Positions 23,382 to 32,815 are shown, numbered from the stretch's first letter. The stretch is DNA of 64,000 nt from Micromonospora alfalfae (GCF_022230925.1 NZ_JAKKFH010000019.1:62001-126000), one strand, 5' to 3'. Translations and numbers: made by a program. The notes: generated by a model not told the origin, from the letters alone.

Positions 23382-26207
23382 TCACCGGTCGGAGGCCAGA
23401 CCGACGTGCCGTTCGGCGGTGAACGCGCGGGCCAGTTCGGTCCGCGAACGGATGCCCAGCCGGTGGAACACGTTGCGCAGGTGGTGATCGACGGTGCGGG
23501 TGGAGAGGAACATCCGGGCGGCGATCTCCCGGTTGGTGGCGCCCTCGGCGACCAACTCGGCGATCCGCAGTTGCTGGCCGGTCAACAACCGCGCCGCGGG
23601 CAGGTCCGGCGGACCGATCGACTCCCCGGCCGCCCGCAGCTCCGTGGTGGCCTGCTCGGCCCAGCACTCCACCCCGAGCAGGCTGAACATCTCGCGGGCC
23701 TGGTGCAGGTGCGTCCGCGCGTCGCGAGGGCGTCGACTGCGGCGCAGCTCCTGACCGAAGAGCAGTTCGGTGCGGGCCCGCTCGAAGGTGCCGGCCTCGG
23801 TCGGGTGCAGACGCAGCGCCGCCTGGAAGTCCCGTTCCGCCTCGGGGCCGCCCCGAGGAGCGAGCAGTGCGTGACACCGCGCGGACAGGGCCCGGCGCAA
23901 CGGGCTCGCGGTGCTGCTGGCCCACCTGTCGAACGCGGCGAGCGCGGCCGTCGCCGCCGGCCGGTGCGCCAGGTGCGCCGCCGCCTCCACCAGGTACGGG
24001 GTGGCCATCACCTGCACGAGGACCTGGCCTCGGCGCGTGCCGAGCCGAGCCAGCGACGCCAGCCGCTCCGCCGCCTCGGCGTGCCGGCCGTCAACCAGGT
24101 CGAGCACCGCCAGGGCCCACGCGGCGAGCGCATGCGGGCGGCTGCCCGGCGTCGGCGACTCGCCGATCTCGCGGATCCGCCGCAGGCTGGTCTCCCGATC
24201 GGCCCGGATCGCGGCGAGGACGGCGAGCATGCCCAGATGGACGTTGGCGCAGTTGACCTGCCCGGTGGCCCGAGCCACGCGCAGCCCGTCGCGGGAGGTC
24301 TCCGCCGCCGCCTCGTGCCGACCCAGCCAGTACTCGGCGACCGCCCGCAGCTCCAACGCCCGCGGCAGCATGGACAACTCACCCCGTTCCCGGGCCAGCT
24401 CGACGGCGCGTTCGGCGAGCCGGTGGGCCGCGCCGTCCACTGCCACCAGCAGTCCGGCCGCCGCGGCGCAGCTGAGCGCGGTGGGGGTCAACGCCCAACC
24501 GGTCAGCCGGTCGCCCAACACCACGGCGCGGCGCAGCGCGGGCCCGGCTCGCTCGTGGTCGCCCCGCAGGGTCGCCGCCACCCCGGCGACCAGACAGCCC
24601 ATGACCTCGATGGCCGGTGGGTCGTCCGGTCGCCGCAACGCCAGCGCCCGCCGGCCGATCTCGGCGTACCGGTACTGGTCGCCGGTGAAGCAGACCGCCT
24701 CCCCGGCCCGCACCAGCCCGGTCAACGCCAGGGCACGGTCGGTGCCGTTTACCGCCGCGGCGGAGGCCAGCAGCGTGGCCGACGCACTCATCGCGGTGCC
24801 GCAGCGCAGCTCCAGCTCGCCGCGGAGCAGATCGGCGCGGCCTCGAACGACCGGGTCGACGCAGACCGCGCGGAGGCGGTCGAGCAGCAGCCGGGCCTCG
24901 TCGGGTTGTCCCCCGGCCCAGGCGTACCGGGCTGCGGTCAGCAGGCGGGTGGCGGTCAGCCTCGGCTGGTCGCTCAGCTCGGCGGCCCACCGCAGGGCCA
25001 CCGAGGCGGCGACCCAGCCGTCGGGTCCGCCGACCGCCGCCTGTTCCAGCTCGGCGGCGAGGGCCGGATCGGCACCGGCGGTCGCGGCGGCGAGGTGCAT
25101 CGCCCGGCGGAGCCGCTGCCCGTCCGCGACCAGCACCTCGGCGAGCAGTCGGTGCGCCGCGCGACGCTCCGCGATCGGCGCGCTGGCCGCGATCATCGTG
25201 CGCACCAGCGGCTGCGGAAACGTGACGCCGCGCTGCTCGACGCGGACCAGGCCGGCGACCTCCGCCGGGGCGAGCGCCTCGACCTCGGCGCCGGCGGCTG
25301 CCGTGGCCCGGATCAGGGTGCCCGGCTCGCCGTCCTCATCGAGCGCGGCGAGCAACAGCACCCGCCGGGTCTCCGGGGGCAGCCGGTCCAGCCGGGCACG
25401 GTACGCGCGACCCAGCGCTCCGTCCGCCGGTGGCGCGGCGGGCAGTGACTCCTCGCCCCGCCACTGCCCCGCGGTGAGCACCTCGGCGAGGTCCACAAGG
25501 GCCTGCGGGTTGCCGCCGCCGATCGCGGCCAAGGCGGTCAGGGCCGACGTGGCTGGCCGGTCGGGGAGCCGGTTGACGCCCTCGCGTTCGGTCAGCCGAT
25601 CGAGTCGATCGGTGAGGACGGCGCGGCTCTCGTGCTCGCTCAGCGCGCGCAGCCGGTGCGCCGGTATCCCGTCGAGGTTGGCGGTGACGTCCGCGGTGAG
25701 CAGGACGGCGAGCGGCAGGTGCCGCAGTCGGCGGGCCACGAACGCCAGCACCTGCGCGGTCTGCGGGTCACCCCGGTCGATGTCGTCCATGGTGGCGAGC
25801 AGCGGCCGGTCCCGGGCGGCGGCGGCGAGCAGCCCGAGCACCGCCATCGACAGGGTCAACCGCCGGTCGGCCGGGCAGCTCTCCCCAGCCAGCGCGCGCC
25901 GCAGCAGTTGGCGCTGCTCACCGGGGAGCGCGGCGGCCCGGTCGAGCACCGGGTCGACAAGACGTTGCAGGCCGGCGTACGGCAGTGCGGCCTCCTCGGC
26001 GAGCCCGCTGCCGGCCAGCACGGTGCAGCCACCCTCGGCGTGCCGGTGGGCGTAGCCGATCAGCGCAGTCCGGCCCGATCCGGGCTCTCCGCGCAACAGC
26101 AGGGCACCGCCGGCGTTGGTCATGCCGTCGAGCAGGCTCCGGACAGCCCGGCACTCGTCGTCCCGGCCACGCAGCACGGTTAGTTGCACTCTTGATGCAG
26201 TAACCAT
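23382..26207 (-). CDS. LAL-type LuxR-family ATPase regulator
   Basis: Large transcription activator of 941 residues. The N-terminal AAA-like domain has Walker A LRGEPGSGRTALIG near residue 40 and Walker B-like LLATMDDIDRG near 145. A long alpha-helical TPR-like middle follows, and the C-terminal LuxR helix-turn-helix spans about 870-930 (LTGQQLRIAELVAEGATNRE, then STRTVDHHLRNVFHRLGIRS). Such MalT-like proteins couple ATP and ligand binding to activation, often of catabolic or secondary-metabolite genes. It lies just upstream of the acyl-CoA dehydrogenase on the same strand and may regulate it; the 46-bp gap permits read-through. Confidence 0.9.
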   Translation of the reverse strand: MVTASRVQLTVLRGRDDECRAVRSLLDGMTNAGGALLLRGEPGSGRTALIGYAHRHAEGGCTVLAGSGLAEEAALPYAGLQRLVDPVLDRAAALPGEQRQLLRRALAGESCPADRRLTLSMAVLGLLAAAARDRPLLATMDDIDRGDPQTAQVLAFVARRLRHLPLAVLLTADVTANLDGIPAHRLRALSEHESRAVLTDRLDRLTEREGVNRLPDRPATSALTALAAIGGGNPQALVDLAEVLTAGQWRGEESLPAAPPADGALGRAYRARLDRLPPETRRVLLLAALDEDGEPGTLIRATAAAGAEVEALAPAEVAGLVRVEQRGVTFPQPLVRTMIAASAPIAERRAAHRLLAEVLVADGQRLRRAMHLAAATAGADPALAAELEQAAVGGPDGWVAASVALRWAAELSDQPRLTATRLLTAARYAWAGGQPDEARLLLDRLRAVCVDPVVRGRADLLRGELELRCGTAMSASATLLASAAAVNGTDRALALTGLVRAGEAVCFTGDQYRYAEIGRRALALRRPDDPPAIEVMGCLVAGVAATLRGDHERAGPALRRAVVLGDRLTGWALTPTALSCAAAAGLLVAVDGAAHRLAERAVELARERGELSMLPRALELRAVAEYWLGRHEAAAETSRDGLRVARATGQVNCANVHLGMLAVLAAIRADRETSLRRIREIGESPTPGSRPHALAAWALAVLDLVDGRHAEAAERLASLARLGTRRGQVLVQVMATPYLVEAAAHLAHRPAATAALAAFDRWASSTASPLRRALSARCHALLAPRGGPEAERDFQAALRLHPTEAGTFERARTELLFGQELRRSRRPRDARTHLHQAREMFSLLGVECWAEQATTELRAAGESIGPPDLPAARLLTGQQLRIAELVAEGATNREIAARMFLSTRTVDHHLRNVFHRLGIRSRTELARAFTAERHVGLASDR

Positions 26208-26271
26208 GCTTGCCAGTGTTACCCATCGGAAACCGAATGGAAAGAGGGGGCGATATCGGGCCGGGCCGGAA

Positions 26272-26907
26272 TCAGTCGGGCGCGACCTCGGCCAGCAGGG
26301 CGCCCACGGTCCGGGACATCACCGCGCGGGCCTGGTCCACGCCGAGATCGAGCCCGTAGCGCAGCATCGACCAGGCCTGCCACGTGCTCGCCGCCACCAG
26401 GGCGTTGAGCAACTGCTCCCGGCCCGGCCCGGCCTCGGCCAGCTCGACGGCGAAGAGCTCCTCGACCTCGTCGCGGACCCGTTCGATGTGCTTGAGTTTG
26501 TTGCGGTGCAGCTGCTCGGAGACCGGCTCACGCATCTGGGCGGCCCGCGCCGACGGCGCGATGAGCTGGAGCAGCCGGGCCCGCTGCCGGCAGTACGCGT
26601 CGACCCGCTTCGCCAACGGCAGCCCGGTCGAGATCGGCCGGTAGGCGGCGTCCTGCTGACGGAGCACCTCCGCGCCGCTGGCCTCGAAGAGGGTTTCCAT
26701 GTCCTTGAAGTTGGTCCAGAGGGTGCGCAACGAGATCCCGGCCCGCTCCGCGATGCGTTCCCCGGTCGGGCGGAGGTCACCCTCGGAGATGAGCGCGAGG
26801 TGCGCCTCGACGATGGCCGCGCGGGTCCGCTCGGCGCGGGCGGTGCGCCCGTCGACCCGGCCCGCCACATCGACCCCGTCCATCCGCCCTCGCCCCCTCA
26901 CCGCCAT
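26272..26907 (-). CDS. TetR-family regulator
   Basis: Repressor of 211 residues with the HTH ERIAERAGISLRTLWTNFKD at about residues 49-68. The usual TetR YxHF is replaced by LWTNFKD. The C-terminal helical ligand domain is poorly conserved. In-frame starts at 26907 (ATG) and 26883 (ATG) both precede the domain; the first ~20 residues are probably disordered. It sits between the LuxR regulator and the SDR, all on one strand, inside the acyl-CoA/Liv gene block. A candidate operator is the TACACT-CGC-AGTGTA repeat before livG (inference). Confidence 0.85.
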   Translation of the reverse strand: MAVRGRGRMDGVDVAGRVDGRTARAERTRAAIVEAHLALISEGDLRPTGERIAERAGISLRTLWTNFKDMETLFEASGAEVLRQQDAAYRPISTGLPLAKRVDAYCRQRARLLQLIAPSARAAQMREPVSEQLHRNKLKHIERVRDEVEELFAVELAEAGPGREQLLNALVAASTWQAWSMLRYGLDLGVDQARAVMSRTVGALLAEVAPD

Positions 26908-26977
26908 GGCGTCCCCCGACGCACCGCCGAGTCTAGACAGCCGTTGATCAGCGGCTCCGGACGCTCCGCCGACGTCG

Positions 26978-27745
26978 TCATCCGGCCCGGCCGGTCAGCG
27001 AGACGCCACCGTCGCAGACGATGGTCTGCCCGGTGATCCAACTGGCGTCGTCGGAGGCCAGGAAGGCGACAGCGCCGGCCACGTCCGATGGCAGACCGAG
27101 GCGTCCGAGCGGGTACCGCGCGGCGACCTCGGCCTCCCGCCCGTCGTAGAGGGCGGCGGCGAAGCGGGTCTTCACCACGCCGGGGGCGACCGCGTTGACC
27201 CGGACCATCGGCCCCAGCTCCACGGCGAGACTGGCGGTGAGGTGGTTGAGCGCAGCCTTGCTGACCCCGTAGCAGGCGATGCCGGGGGACGGGCCCAGCC
27301 CGGCGATCGACGAGACGTTGACGACGCAGCCGCCGCGCTCGGTCATGCCGGCGGCGCAGACCTCCTGCACCCAGCCGAGCGCGGCGACCACGTTCACGTC
27401 GAGGATCTTGCGGGCCGCAGCCAGGTCCAGCTCGACCAGCGGGCCGTGCACCGGGTTGATGCCGGTGTTGTTGACCAGCAGATCCACCGGGCCGAACGCC
27501 GCGCTCACCTGGCGCACCGCGGCGGCCCGGTGCTCGGGATCGTCGGCCCGGCCCGGCACCGCAAGGGCGTGCGCCGGACCGCCCAGGGTGGCGACCGCCT
27601 CGGCCAGCCCTTCCGGGCGGCGGGCGGTCAGACCCACCCGCGCGCCCTCGGCGACGAGGCGTTGGGCGATGGCCAGACCGATCCCCCGACTGGCGCCGGT
27701 GACGATGGCGACCCGGCCCGCGAGTCGGTCCGAATATGCATTCAC
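26978..27745 (-). CDS. short-chain dehydrogenase/reductase (FabG-like)
   Basis: NAD(P)-dependent oxidoreductase of 255 residues, classical SDR. The cofactor site is IVTGASRGIGLAIAQ, the structural motif LLVNNTGINPVHG (NNTG replacing NNAG), the catalytic Ser in VVNVSSIAGLG and YGVSK with the catalytic Tyr and Lys. C-terminal WITGQTIVCDGGVSL is the standard end. A basic residue in TARRPEG favours NADPH. The start is GTG 27745 without a clear ribosome site, perhaps leaderless. With MaoC and the dehydrogenase it could supply the 3-hydroxyacyl-CoA dehydrogenase step of one pathway. Confidence 0.9.
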   Translation of the reverse strand: MNAYSDRLAGRVAIVTGASRGIGLAIAQRLVAEGARVGLTARRPEGLAEAVATLGGPAHALAVPGRADDPEHRAAAVRQVSAAFGPVDLLVNNTGINPVHGPLVELDLAAARKILDVNVVAALGWVQEVCAAGMTERGGCVVNVSSIAGLGPSPGIACYGVSKAALNHLTASLAVELGPMVRVNAVAPGVVKTRFAAALYDGREAEVAARYPLGRLGLPSDVAGAVAFLASDDASWITGQTIVCDGGVSLTGRAG

Positions 27746-27831
27746 GGTGCAGATAGTAGGAGCGTCGATCGGTATCGGTCAACGCCTCCGGCGACCGGTC
27801 GGCAGGCCGAGCCGACAGCACGCGCGCAGTC

Positions 27832-27873
27832 GTCCGACCGGGCGTGGTCGGGCGGGACCACGCCCGGTCGGAC
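27832..27873 (-). terminator. terminator hairpin of the liv operon
   Basis: Perfect 18-bp stem GTCCGACCGGGCGTGGTC with loop GGGCGG, 17 bp beyond the stop of the Liv binding-protein gene. It ends the five-gene transporter operon ahead of the SDR. Confidence 0.88.
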
Positions 27874-27890
27874 GTCGGGGCTGCGGGGCC

Positions 27891-29177
27891 TCAGGAGACG
27901 GTCGGCACCCCGTTCGCCGGCGGCGCGGCCGGGGTGGCGGTGTACTCGTTGACCGACCCGTCCGCCTCGTCCGTCTCGTACGCCGGCCCGAAGTAGCTCT
28001 GCACTCCCCCACTCACCCGGCTCAACCGCTGGCCGCCGTACCCGGAGTGGTCCTTCGCGGAGAAGCGCAGCGGCACCAGCCCGGGGCCCTGGAAGCCGCC
28101 CTTCTGCACTGCCTCCAGCACCTTCTCCCGGCTCAGGTCCTTGCCGGCGGCGAGCAGCACCTGCACGAAGAGGTAGCCGACCGACATGCCGTAGACGGTG
28201 TTGCCGTCGAACGGCGCGTCGCCGTTGTGCTCCTTGTTGACCTTCGTGAAGAGCTGGATCCACGGGTTCGCTGTGTCGTTCTGCATCGGCAGGTAGTTGG
28301 TGCCGACCATGCCCTCCAACAGCGGCGCGGCGGCGCCGAGCTGCTTGGCCAGTGTCGGGTGGTCGGCGCCGACGTTGGAGACCAGCCACTGCGGCTTGAA
28401 GCCCAGCCGCGCCGCGGTGCCGATGGAGAGCGCGGTGAAGCCGGGCACTGTGGCCAGCACGACGACCTGGCAACCGGCCGCCTTGAACGCGCCGATCTGC
28501 GGCGCCACGTTGGTGTTGCTGGTGACGTACGTCTGCTTGACCGCCACGGCCGTGGCGCCGAGCACCTTCTCCACGCCGGCCAGGCTGTCCCGCCCGAAGT
28601 CGTCGTCCTGACCGAGGAAGCAGACCTTCTGCCCGGCCAGGTCCCGCTTCGCGTAGTTGGCGAGGATCTTGCCTTCGACCGTGTAGTCCGGGTTGAACCC
28701 GAACGTGCCCGGATACTTGTCCGGCTGGTCCCAGCTGCGGCTGCCGGAGGCGACGAACAGGTCTGGCACCCGGTTGCTCTTGAGGAAGTCGAGCACACCG
28801 GTGTGCGTCGGCGTACCCAGGCCGTTGAGGACGGCGAAGACCTTGTCCTGGAGGACGAGCTGACGGACCACCTGCTGGGTGTTCGCCGGGTTGTAGCCGT
28901 CGTCCATGATCTTGTAGGTGATCTTGCGGCCGTGCACTCCGCCGTTGGCGTTGACGTAGTCGAAGTACGCCTTCGTCGCCGGGGCGATCTTCGAGTAGCC
29001 GGCCGAGGCCGGCCCGGTCAGCGGCATGTGGGTGCCGACGAGGATCTCGGTGGCGGTGACACCCGGCACCGACGCCCCGCCGGAGCCGGGTCCGTCGTCG
29101 CCGCTACAGCCGGCTGCGGTGATGAGCAGGGCAAGGGTGCTGGCGATCGCGAGGCCGCGATGCGCTTTACGGTGCAT
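27891..29177 (-). CDS. Liv-type ABC substrate-binding lipoprotein
   Basis: Extracellular receptor of the branched-chain-amino-acid/amide transporter class, 428 residues. The ATG at 29177 begins the signal MHRKAHRGLAIASTLALL with lipobox TAAGC; readings extending to 30518 would overlap the permease genes and are not credible. Family features are GTHMPLTGPASAGYSK, YVNANGGVHGRKITYKIMDD and QVVRQLVLQDKVFAVLNGLG. Ligands in this family range from amino acids to urea, aromatic acids and lipids; neighbouring acyl-CoA genes suggest an organic acid here (inference). It is last in its operon, 83 bp after livM. Confidence 0.9.
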   Translation of the reverse strand: MHRKAHRGLAIASTLALLITAAGCSGDDGPGSGGASVPGVTATEILVGTHMPLTGPASAGYSKIAPATKAYFDYVNANGGVHGRKITYKIMDDGYNPANTQQVVRQLVLQDKVFAVLNGLGTPTHTGVLDFLKSNRVPDLFVASGSRSWDQPDKYPGTFGFNPDYTVEGKILANYAKRDLAGQKVCFLGQDDDFGRDSLAGVEKVLGATAVAVKQTYVTSNTNVAPQIGAFKAAGCQVVVLATVPGFTALSIGTAARLGFKPQWLVSNVGADHPTLAKQLGAAAPLLEGMVGTNYLPMQNDTANPWIQLFTKVNKEHNGDAPFDGNTVYGMSVGYLFVQVLLAAGKDLSREKVLEAVQKGGFQGPGLVPLRFSAKDHSGYGGQRLSRVSGGVQSYFGPAYETDEADGSVNEYTATPAAPPANGVPTVS

Positions 29178-29260
29178 GGGAAACACCGACCTTTCTCGGT
29201 CCGGTTGTCGGGGAACGGTGTGGTGGTGGGGCGCCCGGCCGAGGCCGGACCGAGGACAGC

Positions 29261-30373
29261 TCAGGAACGCCGGGTCGGCCGCCTGGCCAGCAACGCCCGG
29301 CCGAGACGCGACAGCAGACCCTGCACACCGCCGGGGGCGGCGATCATGACGACGATCAGGGTGAGCCCGAAGATCGCCAGGGGAAGGTTGCCCTCCAGCC
29401 GCTGCGCCACCGCGGGCGAGAGCGTGAGCATCTCGGTCACCGAGTGGGTCAGATCGGGCAGGGCGACCAGCAGGACAGCTCCCCACAACGCGCCGGTCAG
29501 TCGACCCAGGCCACCGATCACCACTGCCATCAGCAGGAACAGCGACAGGGTCAGCGAGAACGCGCCGGGCGAGACGCTCTGCGCGAGCACCGCCAGGAGC
29601 GCACCGCCGAGCCCGGCGGTGGCGGCGCTGACCACGAACGCGAGGACCTGGGTGCGGGCCACGTGGATGCCGGCCAGGCGGGCCGCCACCTCGTCGTCGC
29701 GGACCGCCCGGAAGGTACGCCCGTACCGGCTGCGGATCAGGTTCGCCAACAGCAGCAACGCGAGCAGGGTGGCCGCGCCGGTGACCCAGAGCTGCCACCG
29801 TTCGTACGGGAAGTACGGGCCGAGCGACAACGGCGGCGGCTCCACCGGCACCGACAGCCCCTGCTCGCCGTTGAACACGCCGTCGAAGGTGACCGCCAGC
29901 GCCGGCACCACCACGGCCACCGCGAGGGTGACCCCGGCCAGGTAGGGGCCGCGCAGCCGGGCCGCGGCCACACCGACCACCGCGCCGACCGCGACCGTGC
30001 AGACGATCGCCGCACCCAACGACAGCGGCAACAGCCAGCCGCCGGTCATCCCCCGGTCGGCGAACGCGGTCTGACAGAGCGCCACCGTGTACGCCCCGGT
30101 GGCCATCAACGCGCCGTGCCCGAGCGACAGTTGACCGTTGAGCCCGGTGAGGACGGTCAGCCCAGCCGTCGCGCAGAGGTAGGCGGCCACAGTGGCGAGC
30201 TGGAAGTTGCGGAACGGCTCGACGGAGTAGCTGACCGCCACCAACAGCAACCCGGCGGCCAGCACCACAGCCAGGTGGCGCAGCAGTGTGGAGCCGCGTC
30301 GCCGGTCGACCGGTCGGCCGCCCCGGTCGTCCAGCTGCTCTCTCGGCGGCAGTGCCGCCCTCGTGGCGCTCAC
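29261..30373 (-). CDS. Liv-type ABC permease, LivM-like
   Basis: Inner-membrane permease of 370 residues, nine to ten TM segments after a charged 30-residue N-terminus. The LivM/H signature GLTVLTGLNGQLSLGHGALM near residue 75 and the C-terminal IVVMIAAPGGVQGLLSR, containing PGGVQGL, are typical. RAVRDDEVAARLAGI is the cytoplasmic EAA-like loop that meets the ATPases. It overlaps livH by 4 bp. Confidence 0.92.
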   Translation of the reverse strand: MSATRAALPPREQLDDRGGRPVDRRRGSTLLRHLAVVLAAGLLLVAVSYSVEPFRNFQLATVAAYLCATAGLTVLTGLNGQLSLGHGALMATGAYTVALCQTAFADRGMTGGWLLPLSLGAAIVCTVAVGAVVGVAAARLRGPYLAGVTLAVAVVVPALAVTFDGVFNGEQGLSVPVEPPPLSLGPYFPYERWQLWVTGAATLLALLLLANLIRSRYGRTFRAVRDDEVAARLAGIHVARTQVLAFVVSAATAGLGGALLAVLAQSVSPGAFSLTLSLFLLMAVVIGGLGRLTGALWGAVLLVALPDLTHSVTEMLTLSPAVAQRLEGNLPLAIFGLTLIVVMIAAPGGVQGLLSRLGRALLARRPTRRS

Positions 30374-31248
30374 ACCCGCCTCGCCGCGACCGGGGCGAAC
30401 AGCCCACCGGGCCGGACCAGCAGCACCGCCAGCAGCAGGACCAGCACCGCGAGCGGAGTGAGGTCACTGCCGGCGTAACCGCTGACGTAGGAGAGCAGCA
30501 GCCCCACCACCAGCCCACCGACCACCGCCCCCGGTGGACTGTCCAGCCCGCCGACCACCGCCGCGGTGAACGCCGAGACGAACACCAGGTCCATCGCGTG
30601 CGGGTGCAGGCCCAACTCGGTCGGCAGGACCAGCATGGCGGCCAGCGCGCCCACCCCGGAGGCGAGCGCCCAGCCGAGGGTCAGCATCCCACCGACGTTG
30701 ACCCCGAGCAGCCGGGAGACCTCCGGAGCGAAGGCCGCCGCGCGCATCCGCAACCCCACCGGGGTACGGGCGAACATCCAGGCCAGGCCACTGACCACCA
30801 CGCCGATCGTGGCGAAGACGAACAGGTCGTACGGGGACAGCACGGCGACCCCACCCACGGTGAGGGCGGACCGGCTGAACGGGGCCTCGGCCGGGCGGAA
30901 CTCGCTGCCGTACACCATGCCCAGTACGGCCTGGATCAGCAGCACCAGCCCGAGCGCGACGATCACCGGGTTGAGCGGTGAGGCGTGATCGACGTGCCGC
31001 ATCACCACGCGGTCCACCAGCGCGCCGAGCAGCAGGCCGGCGACGATCGCGACCACGAAACCCAGCCAGTAGGAACCGGTAGCGGTGCTGACCGTGTAGG
31101 CGACGTACGCGGCGGCGACGGCCATCGCTCCCTGGGCGAAGTTGACGACCCGCGCCGCCCGCCAGATGAGCACCAGGGCCAACGCGAACGCGGCGTACAC
31201 CGCGCCCCGGGACAGGCCGTCGACGGTGAGGAACACGAAGCGGTCCAA
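30370..31248 (-). CDS. Liv-type ABC permease, LivH-like
   Basis: Membrane permease of 292 residues. DGLSRGAVYAAFALALVLIW and VNFAQGAMAVAAAYVAYTV at the N-terminus are the LivH signature region. Further TM helices follow, with the loop RMRAAAFAPEVSRLLGVNVG in the EAA position and AVVGGLDSPPGAVVGGLVVG near the end. It lies 30 bp after livF and overlaps livM by 4 bp. Confidence 0.92.
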   Translation of the reverse strand: MDRFVFLTVDGLSRGAVYAAFALALVLIWRAARVVNFAQGAMAVAAAYVAYTVSTATGSYWLGFVVAIVAGLLLGALVDRVVMRHVDHASPLNPVIVALGLVLLIQAVLGMVYGSEFRPAEAPFSRSALTVGGVAVLSPYDLFVFATIGVVVSGLAWMFARTPVGLRMRAAAFAPEVSRLLGVNVGGMLTLGWALASGVGALAAMLVLPTELGLHPHAMDLVFVSAFTAAVVGGLDSPPGAVVGGLVVGLLLSYVSGYAGSDLTPLAVLVLLLAVLLVRPGGLFAPVAARRV

Positions 31249-31278
31249 CAGTCCTCCCTCCGGGGGACGAGGTGGTGG

Positions 31279-32001
31279 TCAGAAACCGAGGTACGCGTGG
31301 CGCAGGTCGACGTCGTCGCGTAGCTGCACCGCCGGGGCGGCGATCACCACCCGACCGAGGGACATCACGACGCCCTGGTCGGCGACGGCGAGCGCGCTGC
31401 GCACGTTCTGCTCGACCAGCAGGACGGTCAGCCCGGTGCGGTCGCGCAGTTGGCGGAGCAGGGCCATGGTCCGGGCGACCACCCGTGGCGCAAGGCCGAG
31501 CGACGGCTCGTCCAGCAGCAGCAGACGGGGTCGGCCGACCAGGGCCCGACCGAGCGCGAGCATCTGCCGCTCGCCGCCGGAGAGCTGGTGACCGAGGTGC
31601 CGGCGGCGTCGGGCCAGCGGCTCGAAGAGCTGGTAGACCTCGTCGAGGGCCCGCCCGGCGTCGGCCCGGTCGCGTCGCCACAGCCCGCCCAGCCGCAGGT
31701 TCTCGTCGACGGTCAGCTCGCTGATCACGCCACGACCCTCCGGCACGTGCGCCATGCCGCGTCGGACGAGCTGCTCCACCGGCGTACCGCGAAGGTCTTC
31801 CCCGGCCAGCAGGACCTGGCCGGCGGCCGGGCGGATCATGCCGGAGAGCGCGCGCAGCAGAGTGGTCTTGCCGGCGCCGTTCGCGCCGACGACAGCGGCG
31901 ATGGTGCCGGCCGGGACGGTGAGGTCGATGGCCCGCAACACGGGCGCGGCACCGTAACCGGCGACCAGCCCCCGCACGACGAGCAGGTCGGTCGCGGTCA
32001 T
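31279..32001 (-). CDS. Liv-type ABC ATP-binding protein, LivF-like
   Basis: ATPase of 240 residues energising the importer. Walker A is VVGANGAGKTTLLRAL, the Q-loop region follows, the signature is HQLSGGERQMLALGRALVGR, Walker B LLLLDEPSLGLAP and the switch His lies in TVLLVEQNVR. MAHVPEGRGVISELTVDENL is characteristic of LivF. Its start overlaps the livG stop by 4 bp (ATGA). Confidence 0.94.
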   Translation of the reverse strand: MTATDLLVVRGLVAGYGAAPVLRAIDLTVPAGTIAAVVGANGAGKTTLLRALSGMIRPAAGQVLLAGEDLRGTPVEQLVRRGMAHVPEGRGVISELTVDENLRLGGLWRRDRADAGRALDEVYQLFEPLARRRRHLGHQLSGGERQMLALGRALVGRPRLLLLDEPSLGLAPRVVARTMALLRQLRDRTGLTVLLVEQNVRSALAVADQGVVMSLGRVVIAAPAVQLRDDVDLRHAYLGF

Positions 32002-32786
32002 GGGGATGCCTCCTCGACTGTGACACCGAGGTACGCGTCGGTGACCGCGGGGTCGTCGCGGATCTCGTCCGGGGTGCCGGCGGCGATGACCCGGCCGAAG
32101 TCGAGCACCACGAGTTCGTCACAGACGGCCATCACCAGGTCCATGTGGTGTTCGACCAGGAGCACGGCGCAGGGGGCGGTGTCCCGCCGGGGCAGTTGCC
32201 GGACCAGCTCCGCCAGCTCGGCGATGTCGTCCGCTCCGAGGCCACCGGCCGGCTCGTCGAGCAGGAGCAGCCGGGGCCGCGCGGCGAGCGCGCGGGCCAG
32301 GGCGACCCGCTGGCGTACGGCGAAGGGCAGTGTGGTCGGCGCGGCCCCGGCGTGCTCGGCGATGCCCAGCTCGTCGAGGATGGCGAGGGCGTCCCCGCGC
32401 AGCCGGCGCTCGTCGCGGTCGCTGGCCGGCAGCCCGAGCAGCGCCGGGACGAAGCCGGCACGGGCGGTGTGCGAAGCGCCGGTCATCACGTTCTCCAGCA
32501 CGCTGAGCCCGGCGAAGAGTCCGGTGCCCTGGAGGGTCCGGGCGATGCCGAGCCGGGTCAGCCGGTGCGGCCGTGGCCGCAGCGGCCGGCCGTCGAGGGT
32601 GAGTGAGCCCGTCTCCGGTGCGACGAAGCCGCAGATCACGTTGAACAGCGTGGTCTTGCCGGCGCCGTTGGGCCCGATGACGCCCACCACCCGGTTGGGT
32701 GGCACCCGCACTGACACGTCGTCGAGGGCGGTGAGGCCGCCGAAACGGACGCCGATGTGGTGCAGTTCGAGGCCGCGCTCCATCAC
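31998..32786 (-). CDS. Liv-type ABC ATP-binding protein, LivG-like, with unusual signature motif
   Basis: ATPase partner of 262 residues and first gene of the liv operon. Walker A is VIGPNGAGKTTLFNVI; GIARTLQGTGLFAGLSVLEN covers the Q-loop; Walker B is LLLLDEPAGGLGA; the switch is LLVEHHMDLVMAVCD. The signature is odd: where LivG normally has LSYGxQ or LSGGQ, this protein has TLPFAVRQRVALARAL, without the glycine that contacts ATP. Because LivF keeps LSGGE, one composite ATP site may be weak, as in asymmetric ABC pairs. Promoter and operator lie at 32787-32830. Confidence 0.9.
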   Translation of the reverse strand: MMERGLELHHIGVRFGGLTALDDVSVRVPPNRVVGVIGPNGAGKTTLFNVICGFVAPETGSLTLDGRPLRPRPHRLTRLGIARTLQGTGLFAGLSVLENVMTGASHTARAGFVPALLGLPASDRDERRLRGDALAILDELGIAEHAGAAPTTLPFAVRQRVALARALAARPRLLLLDEPAGGLGADDIAELAELVRQLPRRDTAPCAVLLVEHHMDLVMAVCDELVVLDFGRVIAAGTPDEIRDDPAVTDAYLGVTVEEASP

Positions 32787-32815
32787 CCATCCCTCTGCCG
32801 TGGCGGGTGTTTATT

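Noticed and set aside
27891..30518. A single 875-residue ORF covering the binding protein and most of livM
   Set aside because: Only the last 428 residues look like protein of this family; the part before is the wrong frame of livM. The ATG at 29177 with a lipoprotein signal is the real start.
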